Source: Selaginella moellendorffii (lineage: Eukaryota; Streptophyta; Lycopodiopsida; Selaginellales; Selaginellaceae). From it: DNA of 64,000 nucleotides. The notes under the pieces were generated by a model. That model was not told the DNA's origin. It was given only the letters and a program-made list of their open reading frames with translations, and made no database searches. Positions within the stretch are counted from its first letter, which is position 1. Every line of letters starts with the position of its first letter. Position numbers and translations under genes: made by a program. Below are positions 10,061-21,469 of this stretch, one piece after another. The stretch covers positions 1-64,000 of the forward strand of contig NW_003314306.1 in the NCBI RefSeq assembly GCF_000143415.4, in the 5' to 3' direction.

Positions 10061-11575
10061 TTAAGCATCTTTCCAGCGGCACCATTTGGAGAAGACGACG
10101 ATGAGCGCGATGAAGAGGAAGATTGCCCCCAGCGCAGTCGCGACGGCCCACACGATCGTCTTGGGACCATGGCGCTTGCCCCGCCGGCTCTGCGAGTTTT
10201 GCGCATCCGGCTCGGCCGTGGGCGCCAGTTCTTCGCCTGGCGACAGTGCCGGGCCCTCGCCACCCGACGTGATCGGCTTGCCCGCATCGTCGCAAGCCGG
10301 GACGCCCACCACCAGCCGGGTGGACGTGACTATGGAGCTGTTGTAGCACAGCGATGGATTCCCGCTGGCCTTGAAGCTGTTGAGCCGGCTTAGAAACGAG
10401 GAATTGAAAGGGAGGATACCTCGCAGCTTGTTGTTGCGGAGGTCGAGGTAGCGGAGGTCTCGCAGCTTGGTGATGGAAGCCGGGACGCTGCCGTTGAGAG
10501 CGTTGTTGCTGAGATCCAGGTACGTGAGCGTCGTCATGTTCTCGATGGCGGCGCCGGGGATGGCACCGGTTAGTGCATTGGAGCTGAGCGACAGTCTCTG
10601 CAAGCTCCGGAGCTTCCCGAGTGAATCCGGCAAGTGCCCGGTTAAGTTGTTGCCTGTGAGCTCCAAGCTCTGGAGCTGCTCGAGCTCGCCCAGGAGCGAC
10701 GGGAGCGGACCCTGGATGGCGTTGAGGGAGAGGTCGATGGACGTGAGGTTCTTCGCTGGCCATGTCTTTGGGAGCTCGCCCTTCAAGCTGGAATTGGATA
10801 TCTTGAGCTCGCGGAGCCGCGTCATGTTGGCGACGATCACGGACAAGCTGGAAGCGTTTACAAGCACGTCCATGACGGTGAGATCCTCCACCTTGTGTAG
10901 CTTGCCGAGCCAGACACCCGAGAGCCCCGCCATCTCCTCGAATCCAGAAGTTCTTCCCAGGCTCGACACGCAGCTAAAGGACGTGAGGGAATTCGCCATG
11001 TCGGGAGGGAGGGACGCCGACGGCTTCATCGGGCAGTCGAAGAAGGAGAGCGCTTGCAAGCCCGTGAGGTTCTTGAGAGCTTCTTCGCTGAGCAACGCGT
11101 CCACTGGGCAGTACTGGAGCTGGAGAAAGATCAAGCGCCTGACCGGGGATCCTTCGTCGCAGATCATCGTCGAGTGTGAGCCGGCGCATGGATTGGATGG
11201 CACTGGCACCTTGAGAGCTTGCAAAGCCGCGACCTGCGATGGATCCAGCGTGCCATTGCTGAGGCCGGTCGATGGTTTTGGAGCCATCGCGGGAGAAGAG
11301 ACTGGAGCTGGACCAGCGGATGGAACCGGTGCTCCTTTTGGTGAAGTGGCCATGAGTGGCGGAGGAGCGCTGGCGTTCGTAGCAGTCGGAGCTGGGGCCT
11401 TTGTCGGAGCTGTAGCAGCGGCTTTTGGAGCTGGAGCCACTGGAGCAGTACTTCCTTTTGGTGGATTTGCCTTGGGAGCCTTAACTGGAGCGGGAACTGA
11501 CTGTGAGATCGCCATTGCCAGGAACGCTAGAAGAAGAGCCGCGATGAGAGCTCCATCGCTGGAGCGCGATGCCAT
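10061..11575 (-). CDS. LRR receptor-like protein, RLP51/SNC2-type (copy 2)
   Basis: A single-exon 504-residue tandem paralogue of the 8106-9665 gene with the same architecture. It has a signal peptide (residues 1-25), an Ala/Pro/Lys-rich region (about 28-105), a cysteine-containing cap, about eight LRRs (IDLSLNAIQG, LELTGNNLTG, LDLSNNALNG, LDLRNNKLRG), the shared NPSLCYNSS end cap, and an acidic/Ser spacer. A transmembrane helix (AVATALGAIFLFI) leads to a tail of about nine residues (SKWCRWKDA). The helix and the tail's Trp-Cys pair are nearly identical in both copies, while the proline-rich regions have diverged. By family, a plasma-membrane immune co-receptor; its ligand is unknown. ATG at 11575-11573. 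The long open frame on the opposite strand is a shadow of the regular LRR codon pattern. Confidence 0.88.
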   Translation of the reverse strand: MASRSSDGALIAALLLAFLAMAISQSVPAPVKAPKANPPKGSTAPVAPAPKAAATAPTKAPAPTATNASAPPPLMATSPKGAPVPSAGPAPVSSPAMAPKPSTGLSNGTLDPSQVAALQALKVPVPSNPCAGSHSTMICDEGSPVRRLIFLQLQYCPVDALLSEEALKNLTGLQALSFFDCPMKPSASLPPDMANSLTSFSCVSSLGRTSGFEEMAGLSGVWLGKLHKVEDLTVMDVLVNASSLSVIVANMTRLRELKISNSSLKGELPKTWPAKNLTSIDLSLNAIQGPLPSLLGELEQLQSLELTGNNLTGHLPDSLGKLRSLQRLSLSSNALTGAIPGAAIENMTTLTYLDLSNNALNGSVPASITKLRDLRYLDLRNNKLRGILPFNSSFLSRLNSFKASGNPSLCYNSSIVTSTRLVVGVPACDDAGKPITSGGEGPALSPGEELAPTAEPDAQNSQSRRGKRHGPKTIVWAVATALGAIFLFIALIVVFSKWCRWKDA

Positions 11576-12042
11576 TGCTGCCCTGTTCCAAAATCTATCG
11601 AAATCTTGTGCCTTGCCAAGAATGCTGGCTCTGCCTCGCTCGCCAGGGCATGGATTTCTTAATGCTGGCGATATTTCGACCTATGGCAGCGGCATCTAAG
11701 CTATGGATCCAGATTACACCTGGGAAATACCTCTCCTTGCCGAAGATCTGCCAGAAATACGCCGATCGAGAGCCTGATCTTCCCGTGCCGGCGATTCTAA
11801 GCTCGTCATCGCCATCGCCATGGCGGCATCTCAGAACCTAAGTAATGGTTTTTAAGCACACGAATGAAACAAGGAAGAGCTCTTCTTTAGCGAGGAGCTA
11901 TGGCTAACAGTCTGGCCACATTCCAGAATCCGGCGACGGCTGGGATGTCAACACGTGTCAGAGATCGGGCTCTTGAACCGTTTTTATTCTCGGACAGGTT
12001 TAGGGTTTTAACGTTTTGGGTAGAACCCTAAGTGGGATCGGC
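11576..12042. promoter_or_regulatory. Divergent promoter region with G-box core and telo-box motifs
   Basis: The 467 bp between the divergent receptor gene (10061-11575, -) and adenylate kinase gene (12043, +) contain a palindromic ACACGTGT (11951-11958, G-box/ABRE core). Telo-box-like motifs sit next to the kinase start: TTTAGGGTTTT at 11999-12009 and AACCCTAA at 12024-12031. Telo-boxes are frequent upstream of plant housekeeping genes. Function is inferred from motif position only. Confidence 0.45.
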
Positions 12043-13298
<1,256 letters not shown>

Positions 13299-13381
13299 AG
13301 AAACGGGAAATTTTTCCAGTCGCAATCGACTGCCATTTAAAGTTTTTCGATACACATTCTTTGGTTTTGATTTTGGAAAGA

Positions 13382-14552
13382 ATGGAAACCTTGTGCAGGG
13401 AAGTAGTGCTAGGGTTTGGGCAGTCCAATCTTCTTCGCTCTTCTCCCGCCCAGCGCTGGAATAGGCGGCAGCATTCTTCACAACGTGCCAGGGCATTGGA
13501 AGCTAGCTCCGATTTCGCGGCGCCGGATTTGCAAGCGCTCATCCTTGGCGCCAGCGTTGTCGCTGCTACTGGCGCCTCGCTCTACTGGGGATTCAAGGTG
13601 AGTCTGTGATTTTATCCTTTTTGGATTTGTATGGTGTGTTTTCCATCCATTTGTTTTGGTCCATACTCGTAGCTTTGAGTGGTTTCTAGTGGTTTCCCAC
13701 GTAAATTTCTATGGCATATTTCTCGTTAGAACAGTCCCGTATTTGCTCGAGTTTCTAGTGTTTTCTACGTGAAAAAGAATGATTTCTCGTTAGAACAGTT
13801 CGCCATTTTAGCCCGAGTTTCTACGTGGAAAAGAATGATTTCTAGCATTTCTCGTTAGAACAGTTCCGCCATTTTAGCTCGAGCTTCTAGTGTTTTCTAC
13901 ATGGAAACGAAGGAAGCATTTCTCGTTCACCATTTTGGCTCCAGTTTCTAGTGTTTTCTACGTGAAAAAGAATGATTTTCTAGTTTCTCTTTCAAACCTT
14001 GTGCGTTAGACATTGAATGCTCCAGATTGCTGAGCTCCTATGATTGTTTCTAAATGATTCGCTGCGAAAAAAGTATTGTTAATGTATCGACTGGATTCTT
14101 TTGTCCGCCCCATTACAGCAGTGAGCACTAGATGAATTTGTGTGCGATTGATGATCAAGCATAGTGTGCTACACAGAAAACTAACCAAGTGCGTTTTGTT
14201 CTACTTAGGGGGACCCAGTTTCGTGCAAAAAATGTGGAGGAAATGGTATTGTTCTTGAGTTTCTCCCTTGGTTGGTTTTTCTGATTCCTTGCGGCCGCCT
14301 TCTTTTTCTTGTACTTCGTTTCACTTCACAGGGGGAACTCGGTGCGTGTTTTGTAGTGATGGAAAGATGCGATCCGATGGGCGCAACAGTGAGTGCCGAG
14401 TGTGTAAAGGCTCAGGTACACTCCTTTCCTTTCTCGCAACTTGCAAACTTTGGCAAACGCAAAAAGAAAATTCTCGTCGGTTTGTTCCTTGTCTCGCAGG
14501 CCTGGTACTGTGCAAGGATTGCAAAGGCTCCGGGTACTCTCGATGGCTGTGA
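13382..14552 (+). CDS. DnaJ-type zinc-finger protein, probably plastid (LQY1/BSD2-like)
   Basis: Exons 13382-13597, 14209-14245, 14332-14415 and 14500-14552 join to a 129-residue protein. The first 45 residues are basic and Ser-rich, like a transit peptide. A hydrophobic segment (ALILGASVVAATGASLYWG, about 51-69) could be one membrane span. The C-terminal part carries four Cys pairs, CKKCGGNG, CVFC, CRVCKGSG and CKDCKGSG, the arrangement of the DnaJ cysteine-rich zinc finger without a J domain. Plant proteins of this layout (LQY1, BSD2, PSA2) act as plastid chaperones or thiol-disulfide factors for photosystem or Rubisco assembly. The membrane span favours an LQY1-like thylakoid role, but the exact orthologue is not settled. 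Confidence 0.82.
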
Positions 14553-15640
14553 CCAACGAATCCGCCATAGCGAAAATGTACTGCAAAAGTAAGAAACTTC
14601 TTACATTTTCTATCGTTACAAACCCCGGCTTCTTCGTTCCCTCTTCTTTTTTTTCCTATCGTTCTCTCAAAACTTTGGATAAATCTCAAGGGCAGCTCAC
14701 AGGTCCCTCGATCGAACTAGTCGCGTCGCGTCAATCACAAGCATTCCCAGTGCTGGAGGAAAGAAAGAAAGAAAAGGAATTATCCCCTAGGAAGCGTTTG
14801 GTGAAGAGACTCAAGAACAACGCAGCGCATCAATCAATCACGCAGCTGTCCATCCATCCACAAAAAAATCTCCCATCTACCTTAGATTCTCCCAGACGTT
14901 TGGTGGCTGGCGCTATGATGTGCTCCACGTCAGCGCCGGACGGGCTATGACATGGACACGTCACGGGGCGGGCAGCCGTATGACATGGGCGGGGGCAGAC
15001 GTGGCAGGCACACCAGATCGTGTTTAGAATCTGGAAGATCTGGTCGTGCTGCCGTGGGCCATGCGCTGTCGGGTGAGGATGCGCCCTGGGCTCCACCTGT
15101 CGACCACCCATAGGCCGAGATTGTGGTCACGCCTGGGATGGTACGGCCCGACCAATCGCGGCGGACCAATCGGACCCATGCGCCCATGCCTGTGTGCGCA
15201 CTGATATGGTCCCATGGAGTTGACGTGTTATGGGCCACATTTATGACCATTATGTACGAGGTGTGGATCCTCCACTCCATCCATGGCCACGGGTGGTGGC
15301 GCCTCTCCTCCTTTTTCTTTGACGATTGGAATGATTGAGAGCTCGTTATTTTAGGGTTTATGAGTTGGATGTGGGGTGTTGCCTCGTTGGATTGGCGTGG
15401 CATGGGGAGCGCGATTGAATTCGATCCCACCCAGGCCAGCGAGCAAATCTCATTCCATTCCTCGTTTTTTTTTTCCTGGTTGCAGAGATTTCAAGATAAA
15501 TTCTCTAAGACGAGAACATGAATGGATCGATCGCCCTGTCCAGGAAGTGGTACAGCTTGATAGCTCGTAAATAAAACCACCCATCGCATCAAAATTCTAA
15601 ACCGCAAAGCCAGATTTAAAATTTTGCGCGGCAGTTTTCA
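14553..15640. other. Intergenic, no gene seen
   Basis: Open frames here overlap in several phases and show no family features. The region separates two same-strand genes and probably contains the 3' end of the zinc-finger gene. Confidence 0.5.
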
Positions 15641-16824
15641 AAACTCCTTTGGGCGGGAAAGCGGTGATCAAGGGTTAGGGTTTATGGCACAAGTGGGGCG
15701 GCTTGCGCCCTGCTGCCATGACCAGCGGAGGTGGAGCGGCAGTCTCACGATCCTACCAGCAGCTGATAGCGATCGCGACTCCATAGATTCATGCAACCGG
15801 GCGCAGCAGCGGCGAGAAATTTGTGGTAAGGAACGCTTCACTTTCAATGCATTTAGGGGTGGAGCGGAGGCAGAGAGGACCACTAATGGCGTCGCCTTGC
15901 TCGGCAGTGGCCAAGTCTCAAAATGTGAGAGAGAAAGAGAGAGAGAGAAAGGGGGGCTTTCCTTTTCTACACCTTGCATGCGTTGCATGGGTTTTTGTTA
16001 GTAATGGGCTTGGCATTTTGTGTTGTGATTGTCTTCGGCATTTGCCTTTCCCTTTGTTTTTTCTTCTTTGTGCGCAGTGTTTTCTTCGTCTTTGTACTTT
16101 GCTTCCGGCAATTTGGCAGAATTTCCCACGTCTGTTGGCTCGATCCAGAGCCGGCAACGACACTGTCACGCTCATTTAATGGTGGCTGAGAGATGAGTTC
16201 AAAAGAAGCTGCTCCTGTTGCGTATTCAGGTATGCAGTAGTCAATCGCGCAGTGAGCTACAGGACACCAACCAGGTCTCTCCATTTTTTAGTTTTTGCTC
16301 GTTTCATCTTTTTCTTCTTTTTTTTTTTTCTTTCGTTTTCTCTTCCTGCCATCTCGGTTTTTTCATCTGGCTGCCTGTCAAGCTTCATCTTTTTTTCTTT
16401 CTTGTGTTTTCTTTTTGACTTGTGACATTGTTTAGTCGTCGTCGGCTGCAGTGCGCGTTGGTTTGTCTGAGTGAGAGATGCTTTCACGAGTTTATAGCTA
16501 TGTGGTGTGGTGATCATTGCTAAGTTTTAACTCTAGCATCAAAGAGGGAGTAAATTCGAGCTAGACTCTCTTGCACAGGGGATAAGACGGTAGAAAGTAC
16601 TAGAGTGGGTCACCCCGACAAGTTTGGAGGCTGTGTTTTTTTTGTTTGCATGGCATCAAGATCTTTGGGTCCATTCCAGGCTTTATAAGGGAAGTTGCTG
16701 CGTGGGGTTTTTCCATATCAGTGTTCACAGAAGTTGCATCCGTGTGCGCTTGTTTTCTTCCATTCACTACCTTTGGTTTTGTGGTTTCCAGAGGTTTGGA
16801 GTAGCTATTGCGCACAGACACAAG
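15641..16824 (+). promoter_or_regulatory. Promoter and long 5' leader of the SMI1-like gene, with E2F site and telo-box
   Basis: GCGGGAAA near 15654-15661 matches the E2F core and is followed within about 15 bp by AGGGTTAGGGTTT, a telo-box repeat. This pairing is typical of growth-regulated plant promoters. A short upstream ORF of 22 codons starts at about 15718 (MTSGGGAAVSRSYQQ). TTGTG/GTAAGG near 15820 could be a 5' splice donor, followed by T-rich intron-like tracts (16030-16120, 16280-16420). No convincing protein exon precedes 16825, so this is read as promoter plus an intron-containing 5' untranslated region. Confidence 0.4.
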
Positions 16825-18312
16825 ATGGTAGAAGCGGACTACAAGATCAATATGCACGCTCATGTCGCCGGCCTCAAGAGGCTGTCGGCAAGGGCGAATG
16901 CCGGGCCTGCATTGCCGGCTTCTCCCGGGAGCCGGAAGGTGTCCTTCTCCTTCTCCGGATACGGCATCAACGTGATCGAGCGCTTGAGAAAATGCCGGGT
17001 TCACATCGACAAGGGTCTGAGTGAGGAGGAGTTCGAGAGGATCGAGGCCCTCTTTCAGTTCACTTTCCCACCAGATCTCAGAGGAATTCTCAGAGAAGGC
17101 CTTCCACTCGGCGATGGCTTTCCCAACTGGAGGTCTGGCGGTCCGCAGCAGCTCAAGATGTGGATAAACAAGCCGAGAGCTGGTCTCCTAGCCGACGTCG
17201 AGAGAGGAGTTTTCTGGATGAAGCAGTGGGGGCCAAGGCCAGCCGAGCTCCACAAGGCCGTCCAGATCGCTCGCGGACAACTTAAGAAGGCCCCAGTGCT
17301 CCTCCCTGTTTATGGTCACTGCTACGTCGCTGCGGCACCAGTCCGGGCAGGAAATCCAGTCTTCTTCGTACAGGGACGAGATGTCTACTGCTGCGGCCTG
17401 GACGTGTCGGACTTCTTCCACAGAGATTCATTCGCGTCTCGGTCCCTCGTAAGGAGCAGTGCGTACGTCCCAGAGCCAGTTTTCTTGGGTGACTTCAGCG
17501 GCAAGAGCTCGGGGAGACCGGTGACCAAGAGTGAAGACAAGTGTGAAGAGTTTCTAAGTCTGTACGAGGAGGAGGATATGGACATGGAGTCGTTCAGCGC
17601 TACTAGCAGCTGCCGAGCGACGCCATTGGTGACAAAGTTCTCGGCGAGCTGCTCGACCGAGACGTGGAGCAGAAGCTTGGACGCACTGGCCTGCCGGAGG
17701 AAGTCCAATGACTCGTCGAGGAGCGTCTTAAGTCCGAGGAGCTCGTCCGGGAGCAGCTGCGACGGGAGCTGCGAGGACTCGCCGTCCGTGAGGGACGCAC
17801 AGGGCCGAGCGAGAGCTTCCAGAGTTCGCAGAATTGAGCTCTGGAGCGATCTCTCCGAGAAGGGGCAGAGTATGAACTCGGTGGCTTCCACGTCCGATCT
17901 GGAAGACGACGAGCAGGCAGCCACGGACTGCGACGACTACTTCGAATTCGATGGAGAGTGGGAGAACGGTGCCGAGAGCCTGATGAAGGAAACCGTGGAG
18001 GACATGTCGAGCAAGCTGAGGCAAGGAGGGTGGAAGGAGGAAGACATAGCCGAGATTGTCGGGGCGGCGTCTTCGTGCTCGGATCACAAGAGGGGGATGC
18101 CGGACCGGCAGACGGTCCTCGAGGGACTGGCTTTCCATCTCGACTATCTCTCGTGCTCGCTGCGAAAGGCCGGGTGGAGCGTTCACGACGTAGCCGAGAC
18201 GCTTTGCTTCGACTTTGGAGCCTCGGGCGAGCGGCGAGCCCGAGCAAAGAAGGTGTCTCCACAGGTTGCTCAGAGGATTGGCATGCTGGCATCGTTCGTC
18301 GCACAGGGGTAG
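16825..18312 (+). CDS. Conserved plant protein with SMI1/KNR4-like region, function unknown
   Basis: A single-exon 495-residue coding region. I recognise the layout of a plant-conserved family: an N-terminal MVEADYKINMHAHVAGLKRL, then SARANA, a KVSFSFSGY block, GLSEEEFERIEALFQFTFP with PPDLRGILREGLPLG and FPNWRSG. The last blocks resemble the SMI1/KNR4 fold. WMKQWGPRP, VYGHCYVAAAP, NPVFFVQGRDVYCCGLDVSDFF come next, then a Ser/acidic low-complexity middle (about 235-395) and a C-terminal helical region with two WSVHDVAE/WKEEDIAE-type repeats. The Arabidopsis relatives (At3g50340/At5g67020 type) are uncharacterised as far as I know. ATG 16825 is chosen because homologues begin with MV(E/D); the open frame extends upstream without family similarity. 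Confidence 0.8.
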   Translation: MVEADYKINMHAHVAGLKRLSARANAGPALPASPGSRKVSFSFSGYGINVIERLRKCRVHIDKGLSEEEFERIEALFQFTFPPDLRGILREGLPLGDGFPNWRSGGPQQLKMWINKPRAGLLADVERGVFWMKQWGPRPAELHKAVQIARGQLKKAPVLLPVYGHCYVAAAPVRAGNPVFFVQGRDVYCCGLDVSDFFHRDSFASRSLVRSSAYVPEPVFLGDFSGKSSGRPVTKSEDKCEEFLSLYEEEDMDMESFSATSSCRATPLVTKFSASCSTETWSRSLDALACRRKSNDSSRSVLSPRSSSGSSCDGSCEDSPSVRDAQGRARASRVRRIELWSDLSEKGQSMNSVASTSDLEDDEQAATDCDDYFEFDGEWENGAESLMKETVEDMSSKLRQGGWKEEDIAEIVGAASSCSDHKRGMPDRQTVLEGLAFHLDYLSCSLRKAGWSVHDVAETLCFDFGASGERRARAKKVSPQVAQRIGMLASFVAQG

Positions 18313-18660
18313 TAGATCGATCGAAATGCTCCTCTTCTTTCGGTGGAGGGGAAACTTCACAAGAGTTTGCTCGGCTCGGCTCGGCTCGTCACTCCATCGG
18401 TTGCTTGGTTTTCGACAAAGGCTGGCTTTTTTTGTGTAAAGATCCTCGCAAAGAAACAGAGATTTGATAAAAGCTAAACACCAAGGAGAGAAAAGCTTTG
18501 TTTTTTTCTTTGTTTAAGAAAGAACGTTCTTTCTCTTCTGGAAACTGGCCACTTGACAGAGGAATGAGTAGGCACAGCCGCACAGCACATTGTGCTGCGC
18601 GATATTTTTTTCGTGTCTCCACCAAACTATCTCCGGAGCAAGCGTGTGGGTGCCGTAACT

Positions 18661-18698
18661 GTCCTGTGGCCCAATGGAAGCGGTTCGACTCCCACCAG
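18661..18698 (+). pseudogene. tRNA-Arg relic, D-arm fused to T-arm
   Basis: CCTGTGGCCCAATGG (D-arm, A-box) runs directly into GGTTCGACTCCCACCAG (B-box and acceptor), so the anticodon arm is deleted. It resembles the other tRNA-Arg-like relics at 20697 and 38456. Confidence 0.5.
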
Positions 18699-18849
18699 TA
18701 TTGTAGATTAAAATTAAAAAAATAAAATGACTTTGTTATTCACCAATGGCAAAGCAAATGAAAAAAAGTTTGCTCGCAGTTTGTGTTTCATGTTGAAAAA
18801 GAAGTTTTGAGTGGAATTTAAATCTCAAGCATCAACAATCTGATCATTG

Positions 18850-19748
18850 TTGCTGAAGGATGATGATCGTTGTGTCTCCCGGCTTGAGCAGCATCGTTCA
18901 GAGGCTTCGAGCTTACGAAGAGCTCCATGCTCCATGCGCAAGGATTACTTAGTCCCAGTAAAATAATTCCCAAGTTTATAATTTGGAAGAGTACTAATTG
19001 AGCCAGGGCAAAGATATTATCTGAAAGAACTCTTTTGTGAGCCTTTCCGGTTCCTCTCTTCAGATTTTCCACTCCAGTTTGGAGTTTTCCACTATGTCGA
19101 TCACCTTTACACAGAGGATCTTGAAATTCAGGGGTTTGGTTTCATGTGTTTTTGTGAGAACGAACAACAAAACTTGAGCAAGCAAATTCCATGGTTGGCA
19201 AGAACATCTCGGATACAAGGATGATGATCACGAACATTTCCGATCCAGTGTAGCCAACATAATGGTCTCCTTCCAAAATCCATCAAGATGGCTCAAGTTT
19301 CTAGCATTTCTAGAGCTCCAACACAATCTATTACTGCTGTGGTGACTTCACTTGATGGAATATACTTCGAGAGGCTAAGATACTTAAATTCTGCAGAAGA
19401 TGGATTGTTGGTCCGTGTTTCCACTCCAAGTCAAGAAAAGAAGCAAAAGGTTGATAATCAAGAACATGAAGAGAAAGCATTGGCAGAAATTCTTTCTGTG
19501 ACGAACTAATAACAAGCCCTGGTTCTACTTTTGGATATGTTGGCCACAGCCTAGCAAGAATAAAACCCTGGATCTTGGATAGCAAGGGGAATTGCTCGAG
19601 GATGGTGTCAATTGAGCCTTGCTTCCTTGCAAGAGTCATGTATGGATGTGAGTGTGCATCTCTAAAGGACGCTATCAGCGTTCAACATAACATCCAGAGT
19701 TGCCCAGATGTTACTTGGGGAATTCAATTAAAATCAATTCATTCATAA
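18850..19748 (+). pseudogene. GT37 fucosyltransferase pseudogene (A)
   Basis: Two separated parts of a GT37 gene are recognisable. At 18876-18950 a piece matches the EQHR...LRSY.EFHARC region of the intact gene at 38904. From 19290 to 19748 the C-terminal part reads VVTSLDG, then EKALAEI, a frameshift near 19497-19505 where a few bases are missing from the LSLCDE region, then ITSPGSTFGYVG, EPCFLARVMYGC and SCPDVTWGIQL. The central catalytic region with the SGLGNKM motif is missing, so no enzyme can be made. Confidence 0.82.
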
Positions 19749-20450
19749 TTCTTGTCAAATATAATACCTCATCTTTCAACCATTCACCTACTTCTCTCCA
19801 AGAAAGTGATCAAAGCAAGAGATTTAGCAAAATGTTGCTGGCCAAGATCTAAGCTTGATGGTCCAAACAAGTAACTTTCATGACATGCTTGCTGGGAAAA
19901 GCGTGAGATTAGTGGCAAGGAGGGTTATTTTAGAGTCTCATAGGCTGATCGCATTCTTTGGAATGCTGCCTCACGCGGGAGATCCGGGAGGGATGACATT
20001 GGACCGGATTGTGTAACGTTTTCTACGGTCTTGTGCTCGAGCAGCAGAGATCTCACTCGAGGTAGATTTTTTCACGGCTAAGTTTAGAGAACATACAATG
20101 GCACCATAGAATCTTTTTGTTACAACTCGATCTATATGCATAGTTTTACCAAGACACAGCAACTTCGATAGTGATGATTACAGCACTCTACGTAGCCGAA
20201 GAATTTGTGGCGGCTTGATATTGTTCCAGGAGATGCTCCCAAACGGATGTGGAAGTCTGGCTTCGCTGGTTCTGAAACTAAATTAAGATTGAAAAATGGA
20301 GAGAATACAAACCTCAATCTCATTTTCAGAATCATACTCTCAACAATCTCTTCCATTGGGATCTCGTGACTGAGAGGATCAAACCGTTCCCCATTATGAA
20401 TCCTAGATAACATCTATGCGCCAAAAACATTTCAAACATTACCAAGAACT
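19749..20450. other. Intergenic, no gene seen
   Basis: No conserved reading frame, RNA gene or clear repeat was found between the fucosyltransferase pseudogene and the tRNA-Ala relic. Confidence 0.5.
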
Positions 20451-20514
20451 TGGAGATGCCGGGGATCGATCACGGTGCCTCTCGCAAGCGCTCTACCATC
20501 TGAGCTACATCCCC
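20451..20514 (-). pseudogene. tRNA-Ala pseudogene lacking its anticodon
   Basis: The minus strand reads GGGGATGTAGCTCAG (acceptor and D-arm) through GGTAGAGCGCT, then jumps to TGCGAGAGGCA and ends GGATCGATCCCCGG, CATCTCCA. Compared with the copies at 41466 and 52428, nine bases including the AGC anticodon are deleted, leaving 64 of 73 bases. Both pol III boxes remain, but decoding is impossible. Confidence 0.85.
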
Positions 20515-20696
20515 ATTTATATTGATCAATACTTACCACAACAAAAACTTCGAAAACATTCTGCCAAAGGTGGGATTTCTTTCAAACATGACATCGTTGG
20601 GATGGAGCGTGGCGATAATTAAATTCAATCGAGAGAAACTGTCTCATCACAGGAAGAATTTTTCTTTCCTCTTTGTTTAAGTGCTTACCTCTATGG

Positions 20697-20751
20697 CGCT
20701 CTCGTGGCCTAAAAGGCACCTGACTTCTAATCAGGGTTGTTCTGTGCTGGG
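20697..20751 (+). pseudogene. tRNA-Arg(UCU) relic
   Basis: A D-arm-like GTGGCCTAAAAGGC leads into a perfect anticodon arm, CCTGA-CTTCTAA-TCAGG (20719-20735), with TCT at the anticodon. The T-arm and acceptor end are degenerate. The D-arm is short. Confidence 0.55.
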
Positions 20752-21427
20752 GGCATTCTTGTTGTGGTTAACGGTCATTAGTCTGCTGAGAGTAGGCGTA
20801 AAATTCTTGAAGATTCTTGGAAAACTCCTCGTTCAATGATGCAGGCTCTTCAAAACGTTTGTGGAAACTATTCGCCAGCGAGACAGATTCTCTTTATCGT
20901 TTTACACACGAATCAAAAAAGCAATGTTCAACACTCGTTTTGTCACAGGGTTACAAAGGAGGTAAACTCAAGCTCAAAATGGTTTCACAACTAACTCTGG
21001 CTCTTTTCGAAGAAGCAAACCATGTAAAAGTATAAGCATACCAGCTCCTCACGTGCTAAACTTTTTTTCTAGTGTAAAACACTCAAGGTAACCTTAATGT
21101 TTTATGGTTATTATTTATTTTCTTAACATTTAAATTTCGAATGCATCACGATCCTCGGGGCCTGCCAGGGGAACCTCCACAAGCAGCCCATCACTGCAAG
21201 GAGGCTGCTATGATGGAACAAGCGGGAAAGCTCTTTTTTTGGCTCCCATCAGGATTGCCAGGCTCCTGCTGTAGCTAAGCCCAGTGAGAGCTTGAAGATA
21301 GGCAGCAATTAGTTTTGTGGAGGGCTGCAAGTGGCATAACCAATATCACGAGGAAAGCCCATGCTCCTATTCTTGAGCTAGGCCGTGAGCATGGGCAGAT
21401 GCGCTCCCCTGCGGCAGCCAAATAACA
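20752..21427. other. Intergenic, no gene seen
   Basis: No supported gene. The part from about 21130 has a different, more GC-rich composition and abuts copia sequence, so it may be transposon flank, but I cannot name it. Confidence 0.45.
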
Positions 21428-21469
21428 ATGTCCAGCTTGGGCGATCATTGTAGGATCAATCCAGTACTT

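Noticed and set aside
10467-11699. 410-codon open frame on the plus strand across the second receptor gene
   Set aside because: It is the antisense shadow of the LRR gene at 10061-11575, caused by regular LRR codon usage; it shows no family features.
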